Positions 20,797-31,330 are shown, numbered from the stretch's first letter. The stretch: 39,249 nt of DNA from Podochytrium sp. JEL0797 (GCA_027596195.1 JADGJG010000128.1:1-39249), one strand, 5' to 3'. Notes: generated from the sequence alone by a model not told the origin. Numbers and translations are program-made.

Positions 20797-23785
20797 ATGA
20801 AGATTTTCATGCGCGTGACCCGGAATCAAAAACTTGTCGCGTCCGCGAACATGGAAATCACCATCGGTTTTATCGGAATGTACTGCTACTTCCCATTCGC
20901 CGTGTTTAACGGATCCCTCGTCACCAACTTCAGCGCCGGGATTTCGAAGAACGCGTCCATTGCGCAAATGAATCTGAACAGCGGCAATTCATACTTTGCG
21001 GATTTGGCGGGAATGGCTGCGGTTGAAATCATCAACAACAGTTCCATTATCTTGCCTGGAGTAACTGTCAATATCAAGAGATTCACTGATTGCGGGCCGT
21101 GGTGGCCAACTGTAGAAGACAACTATAATGTTGGTTCCGTCGGATATGCTTCTTCTCTTATGAGTGACGACATCATCGACAAACACACTGATGTGATCGC
21201 AGTTATTGGTACGGAATACAGCAGTATGGCAGTTGGATCTGCGGAGACGCTTTCGCTCGCACAGATTCCGTATTGTTCAGGGTACAGCGCGTCTCCAACA
21301 TTGTCCAATAGGAACAATTACCCTTACTTTTGGAGAATGTTTCCTGTTCAAGGCTATGGGGAACATGTTTTTCAGTTATTAAATACGTGGGGCGTTTCAC
21401 GTGTGTCGATAATATATCAAAGCGACGACAACTTCTCGAAACAGAGTAAGAGAACAATTGTTTTTTCGAGTTACGCGTTTATTCATCACGTGTATGGGTG
21501 GAAATATTTAGCTTTTCTAGACATTCAATCTTCATTGGAATATCATGATATCCAGATTTTGGCAACTGTTCCGACGGCAACAATTGTTTCAAAAGAGCAT
21601 TTGGCTTACGCACACGAAATCTTGCAGTTGGTGGATGCGAGATATATAATTCTATTGGGGACATCAGACTTCAATTCGGATATTTACATTCCTCTTGGAG
21701 AATTGGGGCTTGTATCTCGAGCCCATGTATGGATTGGGGCCAATGGAATTGGAGGCACAATCTCTCAAACAAGTATGAAACAGCCATCATTTTTTAAGAA
21801 TCTAATAGTTCGAATTTTTTGATAGCTCAAAATTACGAATTGGCTGCTGGTTTTGTTGTCCTTTATTCATCCTATCCAGATTTAACAAAGCCAACTCAAA
21901 TTATGAATGAGTTTTACAATCATATGCTGGAGAAAGGAGACATGGATCCGCAAGACTATACATTTGATGATGCATATTCAAATAATGGTGCATTGGCTTT
22001 TGACTGTGTCATGACTATGCTTATTGGATTAGATCAGGTGATTCGAATTGCCAATTTGACTGCATAAAACTCACCAAACTAAAGCTCTTGAAGTCCAACA
22101 AAATCTACACGGTGAGGCAACTGGCCTCTCGTCAGCTTCAGTCGTTAATGAACTTTACCTTGTTTCAAAACACCGGTGCATACTAAGTAAAAGTATGAAT
22201 TGCAAGCTAATTAACAAAAATACATCAGGATATAATGGCGCATCATGGGCTCCCATTGATCTGAACGAATATGGCGAACTTCAGACTTCCTACACTGCAA
22301 CATACTATACTGGTGATTTCGACAATACGACAGATTTTGGTCAAACGAACCCAATGGCAACCAATTTTACGAATTATCCCGGAATTTCTCCCGTGTTTTA
22401 CGGAGGTTTGGTCAATTCATTTTTATTTTTGCTTCATGAGAAATCTTACACAAAGATTTATAGGCTCATCCATTCCACCTCCAGATGGACCCCCCAAGCC
22501 TACTTTCTTATATTATGATGTCCATAACTTCCAAGGCTGGGCAGTGCTTACTTTTGGTACCAGTGGCCTGATTCTCGGCATGATTATTGTCCTTGGTGTA
22601 ATTCTCACTCAAACTGCAAGCAAAACAATTGTTGAACCAGTCTTTCTAACAATTGGCTGCATGCTTGGTTATTCATCTATCCTAGCTAGTCTGGGTGTCC
22701 CTTCTTTGCCCATGTGCAGTCTCAAACACACCCTCCTCCTCATTGGCTATGCAAGTATCATTGCCACGGTCTTGTCCAAAACCATCATGCTGGCTCGGTT
22801 ATTTGGTGGTGTCCAAGTTCCGGGAAAAGCTCGAATTCGCCAACTTGTACGGAATTCAAGAATTGCATCGGCTGCTGTGGTCTTGATTGAGTGTCTTCTC
22901 GTGGCTTTTTCAAAAAGACTCGCAATGGATCCTATTCTGATGGTTGTGGGCAACAACTCATTCTACAAGTGTTTGTCAAACACGCGTTTGAACTGGCTTG
23001 AAACTGTGATCCTTGCATATAATATTGCTTTGTTTGGCCTCCTCTGCTGGTGTATTTACGCTTTGCGATTCGTACCGAATGGAGAGTATAATGAAAGTGA
23101 CCAGTTAATATTTGTGGCTTTGGGAGTCGCGTGTGCTTTTGGATTGACCATGATTATGGGAGTGGGAGACCCAGACTTTAATTTCCCCTTGAAACAAGAT
23201 GCCTGTGTTTGGGTGGTATGCACACTCACTCTCGTGTTGCTGATTCTTCCAAGGATCTGGGTTCGTCTTCTCACTATGCGAGTGACGACGCAGCTTCCAG
23301 TCAAAGTTGGGGTCCTCGGTTCTGGAATCAGAACTGTCCGTGACTCAAAAGCGGAACACAAGTCTCATCCAGCAGCTACTACAAAAAACGGCCTTCGATT
23401 GGCGAGTGTCAAGAAGAGTGGACAGAATTCTGCGAGTGGTGTCAAGAAGGTTGGACAAGAAGACCGGGAACGAGTTGTTTGCATCCTCCTTGACAAGAGC
23501 TCAATCGCCTTTCGTTTTCGTCAAAAGAAGCTGCTTTTGCGTTGGTCTGAATGGGTTCGCGTGATTGGGAATATTCAATCCCTGAATGGAAAGAGATGGG
23601 TGTCATTGCATTCCCCAACGGCAGTGTGGTGTTTTCGCATTTGCAATGAAACCGTTGTCACGCGGGAGGAAGCTGTTGTTACCTTCAAATCGAGGATTCC
23701 AGAACAAGGAATGGAGTGGGAGTGTGAATTGGAATTCGGTGATAGTCAGATTGCAGCTCAATTGACTTCTCATCTTCACGCGTGA
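20797..23785 (+). CDS. Class C GPCR, GABA-B-receptor-like, paralog 2
   Basis: Exons 20797-21445, 21512-21772, 21826-22037, 22085-22175, 22229-22405, 22464-23785; 903 residues. It aligns end to end with paralog 1: MEITIGFIGMYCYFPF, LPGVTVNIKRFTDCGPWWP, HTDVIAVIGTEYS, IPYCSGYSASPTLSN, then the 7TM region after YYDVHNFQGW and the C-terminal LLLRWSEWVRVIGNIQSL. Two introns (21773-21825 and 22038-22084) interrupt sequence that is continuous in paralog 1. The first coding ATG is either 20797 or 20851 (MEITIGF); the third copy aligns from the latter. Neither start gives a clear signal peptide. The cytosolic linker has a small internal duplication (SVKKSGQ / GVKKVGQ). Its start is 40 bp from the divergent bHLH gene. 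Receptor class is well supported; ligand and coupling are unknown. Confidence 0.9.
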
Positions 23786-24273
23786 TACTTTGCATTAAAA
23801 ATAGTTTTCATATCGTCCCATGAGCTTTTTCGACGATAAAAATCAACGTCTGTATTGGAGGGGGCGGGAATGCTCCGCGGGAGGGAGGGTTTTGGGCACC
23901 GCGCGACTTCGATTTTGCGCCCAATTTGATTATCGAACCCGAGCATCGCTATACGTAACCATGAAACTTGGAAACTGGATTGTGATTCGTCAAAATCTGA
24001 CATACATGCTGCAGCATGGGATTCGATCGCGAAGTTGAGACATTCGCGTTTGTGTGCTTGGATTGGGATTTCGTGCCGCCAATCAATCGCTTCCAGCACC
24101 AGATCCTTGACCCCCAACTTTCTGCATACGGTAAAGGGGTTGTAGGCTCGGTTGATACGGTAAGAGGATCATCAAATGTGAAAAAGGATCCGGTCAAACA
24201 TTCGATCTTCATTCGACCCCGAGGCACAAGCCGCCCATCTCAATATATAGAAAACGTGAACAAAATAACTCGA
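23786..24273. other. Gap between GPCR paralog 2 and mL53
   Basis: About 490 bp. Short open frames exist on both strands. The minus-strand stretch reading GVKDLVLEAIDWRHEI, then KRECLNFAIESHAA, is protein-like, but I could not give it a start, splice sites or family. Nothing else is supportable. Confidence 0.3.
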
Positions 24274-24724
24274 TCAGGACGATGACTTGATATCCTCCTC
24301 CAGAGCCAGCTTCTTGGCATGCTTTTGAATATCCTTCATAATGTCGGCCACTTTGAGCGAACTGCTTTCAATGACGAGCTTCTTCTTGTCTCCTGTTCGA
24401 ATCGGAATCAAGGGGGGGGATCACGGGATCAGCAACATATCGGTCGAGAGTCGAATCAACGTACGGTATGAGACTTCGATAGTTGGTTTGCGCACGGCAT
24501 CGCTCTGGTTCACGGACAGCACGAGTTTGGGGTTCACGTCCCGGTGTCGATCAGCAGTGACTTGGTAGAGGAATGCCCTAGTGGGGAAGTGTCAGTTGGC
24601 TTCGAATGAAGCTCTCTGAAAAAGAGCAAAGGCAAACGCACCTCGCAGACCGGGATGTTTTGGCCACGGGAGCAAAGTTGATTGCGAGTTTGTCAATGAA
24701 TGCGAACATGAAAGACGAGGACAT
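24274..24724 (-). CDS. MRPL53: Mitochondrial ribosomal protein mL53 (MRPL53; yeast Mrpl44 family)
   Basis: Three exons, 24724-24642, 24577-24465, 24392-24274; 104 residues, near the family's length. The product starts MSSSFMFAFIDKLAINFAP, continues ARAFLYQVTADRHRDVNPKL and PTIEVSYRDKKKLVIESSS, and ends VADIMKDIQKHAKKLALEED. The pattern FNPF-like start, a conserved NP in the middle, a beta strand with K-K-hydrophobic and the terminal helix is that of the thioredoxin-like mL53 protein of the mitochondrial large subunit. The assignment rests on pattern memory, not a search. The second intron holds a run of nine C on the coding strand. The start codon is 38 bp from the divergent start of the NT-C2 gene, so the two probably share a promoter. 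Confidence 0.7.
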
Positions 24725-24762
24725 GGCGGGTGTTTTTCAAGGCAAGAAATCAGAGCAACAAA
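24725..24762. promoter_or_regulatory. 38-bp divergent intergenic region (bidirectional promoter)
   Basis: Only 38 bp separate the start codons of mL53 (minus) and NT-C2 gene A (plus). Transcription start sites must overlap or lie within the opposite gene's 5' region. No TATA box is evident. The inference of a shared promoter is from spacing alone. Confidence 0.5.
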
Positions 24763-25820
24763 ATGAACAAGAAACAGCGGGTTTCCTTTGGCCTCGACTG
24801 CACCGTCAACGAGCTCAACAACCTGCCGTATGTGAGTGGGTTCTACTACATCAAGTGGCGGTAAAGCGTATTCTCTTTGAACTGCGCTTGGTCATTCCTC
24901 ATTCCCATTTACGATCACAGCGTCATTGGCGCTGCCGGAAAGAAGGTTGCCGACAAGGTGACCGAGGTTGCCAACGCGGCCTCCAAGGGCGTTGCTGGTG
25001 CCATCGGTGGGGCACGCGGAGTCACGCCAAGGGCGATCGTCAAAGACCACTCAGGTATGATGAGTCATCCCTGGAGACGCGTATTCCCTGCACATTCCTT
25101 CGGATTCCTTACACCCACTGCGAAAGCACAGTCTCCTGGAACTGCCCCCTCCGCAACCTCTCCTCCAACTCGCTCGACCCCATCCTCGACCCGCCCACCC
25201 CAACCTCACCCAACGCAACCATCGATCTCCTCATTGCCAAAGACAAAGACGGAACCCTGACAACTTGTGACCTTCTTCTCACCGTGAAGCAGGAAGCCAA
25301 CGGCGGTCGAACCGCTGACACGATTGGCACAGTCACGATCCACTTGTCGGAACTTGCGCGACAATCCTCGCCGATATCAAAACGGTATCTGCTGCAGGAC
25401 TCGAAAGTGAATGCGACGTTGACGGTGACGATCGCCATGCGGCTCGCGAAACCATCGGCGGGTCAGGAGTTCCACGCGCCGAATCACTCTTCTTCGACGC
25501 TCAAACATTCCATCTCGATCGAAGCGATACATAACCTCTTTTCGCATGAAGCCCAAAAGCAAAAGGAGGTGGAGCACTTTCGATCTACAGGGCAACTCCT
25601 CGATTCGTTCAATACGCTCGAAAATGTGCATGAGGTTTACGATAAGACCAAGAGTTTGAGCATCAGTTCGAGGTTGGCGGGGCGGAATAAGGAGATTGGA
25701 GCCACTGATGCGGTCAATATGTCGTTTTATGATGATTCTTTCGATGACGAAATTGTAGAGCGATTGTTTGCTGAGGCTGTGAAGAATCATTTGCCGCGGG
25801 GACCTGTTTGTAATTTGTAG
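24763..25820 (+). CDS. NT-C2 domain protein, tandem copy A
   Basis: Exons 24763-24860, 24921-25054, 25132-25820; 306 residues. The start reads KKQRVSFGLDCTVNELNNLP, then YVSGFYYIKWR, typical of the N-terminal C2 (NT-C2) domain found in EEIG1/FAM102 and EHBP1 proteins. It continues with a variable Gly/Ala loop (GAAGKKVADKVTEVANAAS), then VSWNCPLRN, DLLLTVKQEANGGR, IGTVTIHLSELA and NATLTVTIAMRL. A C-terminal segment (HSISIEAIHNLFS, VNMSFYDDSFDDEIVERLF) lies outside the domain. Such domains usually bind membranes or act as adaptors in trafficking and cytoskeletal links; the role here is inferred. Copy B follows 50 bp downstream in the same direction. Confidence 0.85.
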
Positions 25821-25870
25821 AATGAACCTTTCTTTGCGTTCTTTGGTTCTTCTTTGGCGATAAAAAGCAA

Positions 25871-27184
25871 ATGAAATCGGCCAACAAACCCCTGCTGGGC
25901 AAGAAAACGCGCGTCACGTTCGCGCTCGAATGCATCGTGAACGAGCTCAGCAACTTGCCGTACGTGAGTGGGTTCTACTACATCAAATGGCGGTGAGGCT
26001 TTCTTGTTTCCGCGCGACGCCGAAATCTGACAGGTCAACTCCCCAGCGTGTATGCCGCCGGATCCGCTGGAAACACGGCCGCTTCCGCTGCTACGGGAGT
26101 TAGCGGCACTCGTGGTGTTACGTATCGAGCAACGGTGCGGGATCATACGGGTGCGTTGTTTGACGTTGAACCTGGGGTGATGGGTTCACCATCTCCTCCA
26201 TCTCCACATGACAAACTCAAATTACAACGCGTTGACTCCACTACATCCAGTCGTCTGGAATGCACACCTCTCCACCGCATCCACCACCGCCCTCGAACCC
26301 ACTACATCAACCGCAAGCCCATCCGACACCACCACCTCTCCCGCCGGGCACATTGAAGTCGTCATCTCGACCGACAAGGAAGGCACGCTCCTCCCCTGCG
26401 AACTCGTGCTCGTCATCAAGCAGGAACTCAACGGTGGTCGTGGCGCTGAAACCGTGGGGTCCGTGACGATTAACTTGTCGCCGCTCGTGAGCCCGCATGG
26501 CGGGGCGGTTGTGCCGGTGGTGAAGCGGTATTTGTTGCAGGAGGCGAAAGTGAATTCAACGTTGAAGGTGGGGAACTTAGTTGTTGATTCGCTCGAATTG
26601 TTGCGACGCGTTCTTACGCGAACACATCCTCCCTTACCCAAACAGGTCACCATCGCTCTCAAACTCATCAAAGGTCTCCCCACTGACTTTCACGTTCCGC
26701 AACCCGCACCAGGCACCTCCAACATTATCTCAATCGAAGCCATTCGCGACATGTTTTCAGCTGACGGATACAGACGGCGAACGTCGGTGCAACCACAGCA
26801 GCTGGTGGAGGATGACGAAGAAGAACGAAAGGATAGAACATATTTTGGTGATGCTGGTAGTGCGGCGGTGTTGACGGATTCACTAGCTGTGTTGGAGCCA
26901 ATGAGTCGCGTGTTTGAGGAAGTTGAGTGCCCTACCTCGACTTGTGTCTCCTGACTCCTGAAATGCTCACAAATATCTTTGAACTTGCCCACGCGCAGAC
27001 AAAAACAGACAGCATCAGTTCCATGACGGGCAAATCGGGCCAATCACATTCACTCGGTCACCGCGGCGCGAATCATTTTGTGGATTTGACGTTTTACGAC
27101 GAAAGTGAGGATATCCGGGTCGTAGAAGCGGTGTTTCAAAAAGTTCTAGCGGATCGGAATCGCAATATTGAGTATTCTCAATAA
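25871..27184 (+). CDS. NT-C2 domain protein, tandem copy B
   Basis: Exons 25871-25992, 26047-26150, 26251-26567, 26646-26921, 26999-27184; 334 residues. The order matches copy A: RVTFALECIVNELSNLPYV, SGFYYIKWR, VVWNAHLS, CELVLVIKQELNGGR, VGSVTINLSPLV, NSTLKVTIALKLIKG, then SIEAIRDMF and VDLTFYDESEDIRVVEAVF. The first two introns sit at the same codons as in copy A (after TGG CG and after the Gly codon of DHx-G), which proves tandem duplication. Copy B has two further introns, at STLK|VTIAL and FEE|TKTDS, where copy A is continuous, and a Thr/Ser-rich insertion near 26285-26340. Function is as uncertain as for copy A. Its stop lies 15 bp from the stop of the convergent gene. Confidence 0.85.
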
Positions 27185-27199
27185 TTTTTCAATAATAAA

Positions 27200-28649
27200 T
27201 CATGCTGACGATTCTCCACTCCTCTGTCCACCCTCACGGCTCTTGGCCCTCTCTTCCTCACGCTTCACTTTCACCGCTCCAGCCTGCTCCGCTTGCTTCA
27301 TCACCACCTGATAACAAAACTCGTCATCGGCCACAGGAATCGCAGCCACTTGCGTCAAATGATGGCGCATCATGACCTGCGACGAAGTGAGGACAGGATA
27401 ATTTTCAGTCCGCGCGAGTTCTTGCAAAATGTCCCAGGGGATTCCGTTGCCCGTGAATTTGAGATGGTGCGAAGGGTCGCTGGGTTCCGACTTTTCGATC
27501 GTGGCGGGGTCCGATGCCACAGGTGCAGCGTGTAACATATGTCCGTTCTCCACCAAACGCGATACAGTCAAGCTTGCGGAAATGAGTTCCGGGAGGTGGA
27601 TATAGGGTGCAGAGAAGCGGTGGTGGGTTGGGTGCGCGGTGTGTTCTGTGAGGAGGAAGGGCAGGTATTTGAGGTCCGAGGGGATCGCGATGGTGTGGGT
27701 TTGGTGTGAGTGTTCGTAGCGGTAGTGGAGGTTGGCGGTGTGGATGATCATTTCAGCGGTTCGGACCTGCGAAACGCGTAAATATTTGGGTGAAGGGAAG
27801 GGGGGGGTATTACATTCGACAACTTGGAAGCCAACACCCTCGACCCCAATTTAGACATCTCCTCATCCAATTTCTCATACACAAACCAAACCCCGGCCGT
27901 TGCGCGTGGGATCGGGGACTTTGGGGTCGGTGTGGACCAGACCGTGAGGAACTGGACTTGTTGTGTTGACGTGTTGGAGCCGCGCGGTTTCGTCACGTAT
28001 TTCCACCATCCTTTGCCGCCGCGGCCTGCGCGGAAGGTGTAATCGAATTTGTCGTAGGGTGGTCTTGTTGTGGGGGTTTGGTGTGTGGAAGGGATGGTGG
28101 CGGGGTGGTGGGGTGAGGGTGCGGAGGGAGGTTCGAGGGGTGGAGGTGGGGTGGTTACGTCTGGGGATACAATTTCAGAGCGCGGTTCGGGATTGGGCTC
28201 GGTTGAGGCGGGTGTTTCGACGGGGGGCGCGATTTCAACGGGCTGTGATGCCTCGACCGGAAGTTGTTGCGGTTGCGCAACTTCCTCCACTTTCGGGATA
28301 TCATTCTTGGACACAGGAGCCACACTCTCACGCGTCACAATGGATTGTTTCTGCTTTTTCAGTTCACGAGTCGCCTCCTCTACAGCTGCTTCAAACTCCA
28401 ACGCGTCGGTACAACTGCGGGGAAGGAGCGGGGTAAAGGCGGGTTCTCCCGTTGCGATGGCAAAGTATTCTTGGTCCCAGAACGCGAGGAGTACGTCAAT
28501 GGCGCGGAGGGCTTCTTCTGCGAGTGGGGAGGTGGTGAGGGACTGGTTTTTTCGTCAAGGAATCTATTTAGTTAGTCTGAGGAGAGGGAAGGGGAGGGAT
28601 CTGCTTTGCTGCGTTCTAGTGCGGCAAGGGGTGGGAGAGTGCTCACCAT
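27200..28649 (-). CDS. Unidentified protein with a central Pro-rich linker
   Basis: Proposed exons 28649-28647 (the ATG alone), 28542-27814 and 27766-27200; 432 residues. The first intron begins directly after the start codon (ATG|GTGAGC) and ends CCAG|TCCCTC; frame is preserved. N-terminal region is helical (EEALRAIDVLLAFWDQEYF, EFEAAVEEATRELKKQKQ), followed by about 90 residues rich in Pro, Glu and Thr. Then come YTFRAGRGGKGWWKYVTKP and VWFVYEKLDEEMSKL, and a C-terminal domain with many His and aromatic residues (MIIHTANLHYRYEHSHQTH) ending in a charged helix (KVKREEERAKSREGG). No transmembrane segment or signal peptide is visible. I do not recognise the family. If the ATG-only exon is wrong, translation could begin at ATG 28401. 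Confidence 0.65.
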
Positions 28650-29021
28650 TATTTTTGCTTGTCCAGAACAATGTGAAAACAATGTCACTTACAATTTGCC
28701 CAATTCAGTAACAAATCACTTTTAGCAGAGTGAAGAAGGATGCTTTAATTCCTTGTACAGCGCGCGTTTATGGAGTTCAATTGCGCCTTGAGCGTTTCTT
28801 GTTGACTTCATCAGCGACTTGAGAACCCAGTAATCAGTAATATTCATCAAAGCATCTTCCATTCAAACTTGCGGATTTACCGCTGTTATAATTTCTTTAT
28901 GTGATAGTTCTTAAAAGAGGATTTAAGCCAAAAAGCTTATGATTGGCGCGAGTTGTCATCAGGCGCAACAAACAAGCGAAACATTTTGTCACCCAACCAA
29001 TCCAACCCTCGTGACTCCCCC
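28650..29021. other. Divergent intergenic region
   Basis: About 370 bp, A/T-rich, between the unidentified gene and CDP-diacylglycerol synthase, which run in opposite directions. It should hold both promoters. I see no RNA gene or repeat. Confidence 0.4.
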
Positions 29022-30684
29022 ATGAGGTCGCGCCGCTCCTCCCCACCCCCGTCCCCGCCAACACTTCGCAGCCGCAACGTACCAGCGAATGACCCCCCTG
29101 CACCTGCATCCAGCGAGCCAGAGAAGCCCGACCCAACCGCCAACAACCCCAACGACGTGCTCACACAGCGATGGCGCAACTGGCACGTCCGGTCCTTCTG
29201 GAGCTTTGTGATGATTGCTTCCTTCTGGATGATTCTCTTGCTGGGACATGCTGTGAGTAACAGAGGGTGAATGAAACAATGAATGACTCGTACATCAGTG
29301 GGTCGTTGCCCTCGTCACGGTACTCCACACGCTCGTGTACAACGAGGTGATTTCGATCGCGTGGGTTCCGTCCAAGGCGAAGCGAATGCCGTGGTTCCGC
29401 ACAATGAGCTGGTATTTTCTGCTGTCCACAAACTATTATCTCTGTGAGTGGGAACTCAGGCGGATTCCACACACCCAATTGCTGATGCATCCTCAACAGA
29501 CGGCCAAACCGTTATCCAATACTTCAAACAAAACAACTTTGTCGATTCCCCGCTGGCCACCCACCACTCCTTCGTCTCGTTCCTCCTCTACGTGATTGGC
29601 TTCGTGTTTTTCATTGTGAACCTCAAAAAGGACCACTACAAGTTCCAATTCTCGCAATTCGCATGGACCCATATGACTCTGTTTCTCGTGGTTGTGCAGT
29701 CGCAGTTTATCGTCAAGAATATTTTCGAAGGTCTCGTGTGGTTCCTGTTGCCCGTTTCGCTCGTCATTTGCAACGATATCATGGCCTACGTATTTGGCTT
29801 CTTTTTCGGCAAGACACCACTTATTCAGCTGTCACCCAAGAAGACGTGGGAAGGTTTCATTGGCGGATTCGCCTCCACGCTCGTGTTTGGGTTCTTTTTC
29901 GGTGGATGGATCATTCAGTATCGATACATGATTTGTCCCGTCACGAACCTCCACACGAGTTACTGGACCCCCGTGGACTGTGGGCCCGTGAACCCCGTGT
30001 TCAAGTTTTTTACGGTGCCGATTCCAAAGGAGGTGTCTGGGCTTTTGTTTACCATGTCGGCTGGGCTCGTGAAGGTCACGTCGTTCCGGATGGCCATGTT
30101 TCAGGTTCATGCGGTTGTGATGGCACTGTTTGCGTCGATTATTGCGCCGTTTGGGGGGTTCTTTGCGTCTGGTTCGTTTTTTTGTTGTTTCTGTTTCGAT
30201 TCCTGGATCGCGAAGCGAATGACAATGCCAACCTGTTGAAAGCTTAAAACTTGACGAACTGGCGAGCTTCGAAATCCGTCTTGCTTTTCTGCTTCGGAAA
30301 TCACATTTCGCTGTATATCTCACACTCCATTCATTCATCTACAGGCGCGAAACGAGCATTCAAAATCAAAGACTTTGGCGACTACATTCCAGGCCACGGT
30401 GGAATAACCGACCGTATGGGTAACTAAAAATATCTCAAACCCCCGCACCCGCATGATCCCTCTGCTCACGTGCCACCCTTTCAACAGACTGTCAATTCCT
30501 CATGAGCTTCTTTGCCTTCCTGTACTACCAAAGCTTTATCGCCGTGCGTGGGTTGACTGTCCCTGGGGCGTTGGATTTGATTGTGACGGGTCTTAATTCG
30601 AGTGACCAGGTCGAGTTGTTGCGGCAGTTGGGGGAATGGGTGGCCATGAATCGGGAGGCAGGAGGAGAAGCGCTGGTGTTGTAG
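29022..30684 (+). CDS. CDS1: Phosphatidate cytidylyltransferase (CDP-diacylglycerol synthase)
   Basis: Makes CDP-diacylglycerol from phosphatidic acid and CTP in the ER membrane, the precursor of phosphatidylinositol and phosphatidylglycerol. Exons 29022-29252, 29299-29443, 29500-30171, 30345-30419, 30488-30684; 439 residues, the usual fungal/animal length. A Ser/Pro/Arg-rich cytosolic N-terminus ([13 protein letters not shown]) precedes multiple membrane helices ([50 protein letters not shown]). [19 protein letters not shown] and [13 protein letters not shown] follow, and the family signature [24 protein letters not shown] is split by the last intron. Catalytic Asp residues and the PGHGG-DR core are intact. 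ATG 29022 is chosen because the frame upstream has no other ATG. The last residues ([12 protein letters not shown]) are cytosolic. Confidence 0.95.
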
Positions 30685-30880
30685 GTTATATTGCTTTTGG
30701 GGTTGATGAAAGGGGAATTTTGATGAAAATGGGGAATGCGAGCTATGACCGAGCTAATACACCGTTGTTGTTAATTTCGTTTTCTGAGTCTTTTCGCTCG
30801 AATTAATGGCCAGGTAAAAGAAAAGATGTTGATTTTGGAAGTTAAGATTTTCATCTGAAAATCAAAAGCGGATATTGAAC

Positions 30881-31330
30881 ATGGAAATCACCCTCGGGTT
30901 TGTCGGAATGTACTGCTACTTCCCTTCCGCCGTGTTCAATGGCTCTCTGGTCACAAACTTCACTGCTGGGACTCATCGAACAGACGACCAATGTTTTCAG
31001 CGGCGACTTGTATTTTGCCGATTTGGCAGGACAGGCTGCTATTGCGATTATCAACAACGATTCCACTATTTTACCAGGCGTAACAGTCAAAGTGAAGAGA
31101 TTCACTGATTGTGGGCCGTGGTGGCCAACGATCGATGACAATTATTCAGGCGCGTCTGCTGGTTTTGCTTCTTCCATAATGAGCAACGACATCATCAACA
31201 AACACACGGACGATTCAAAGATGCTGCTTATTTGAAGGCAGCTTCGAATATGCCAGAAGCGGTGGAATGTGGACGCGACGTATTGCACGGTATGAGCGCC
31301 GAACGCTTGGACCTGGTGCTACTACCCTAA
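30881..31330 (+). pseudogene. Truncated third class C GPCR copy fused to a BACK-like remnant
   Basis: From ATG 30881 the sequence reads MEITLGFVGMYCYFPSAVFN, matching the start of paralog 2. Around 30970-30995 it has lost about 11 nt relative to paralog 2, which shifts the frame. The ectodomain continues in the next frame (DLYFADLAGQAAIAIIN, LPGVTVKVKRFTDCGPWWP, SIMSNDIINKHTD) until about 31212. There it jumps directly into YLKAASNMPEAVECGRDV, the homolog of the BACK-like fragment that follows paralog 1, ending at TAA 31330. The rest of the ligand domain, the whole 7TM domain and the cytosolic tail are missing. This is a decayed copy of the GPCR plus BACK-fragment module with a large internal deletion. 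Confidence 0.85.
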
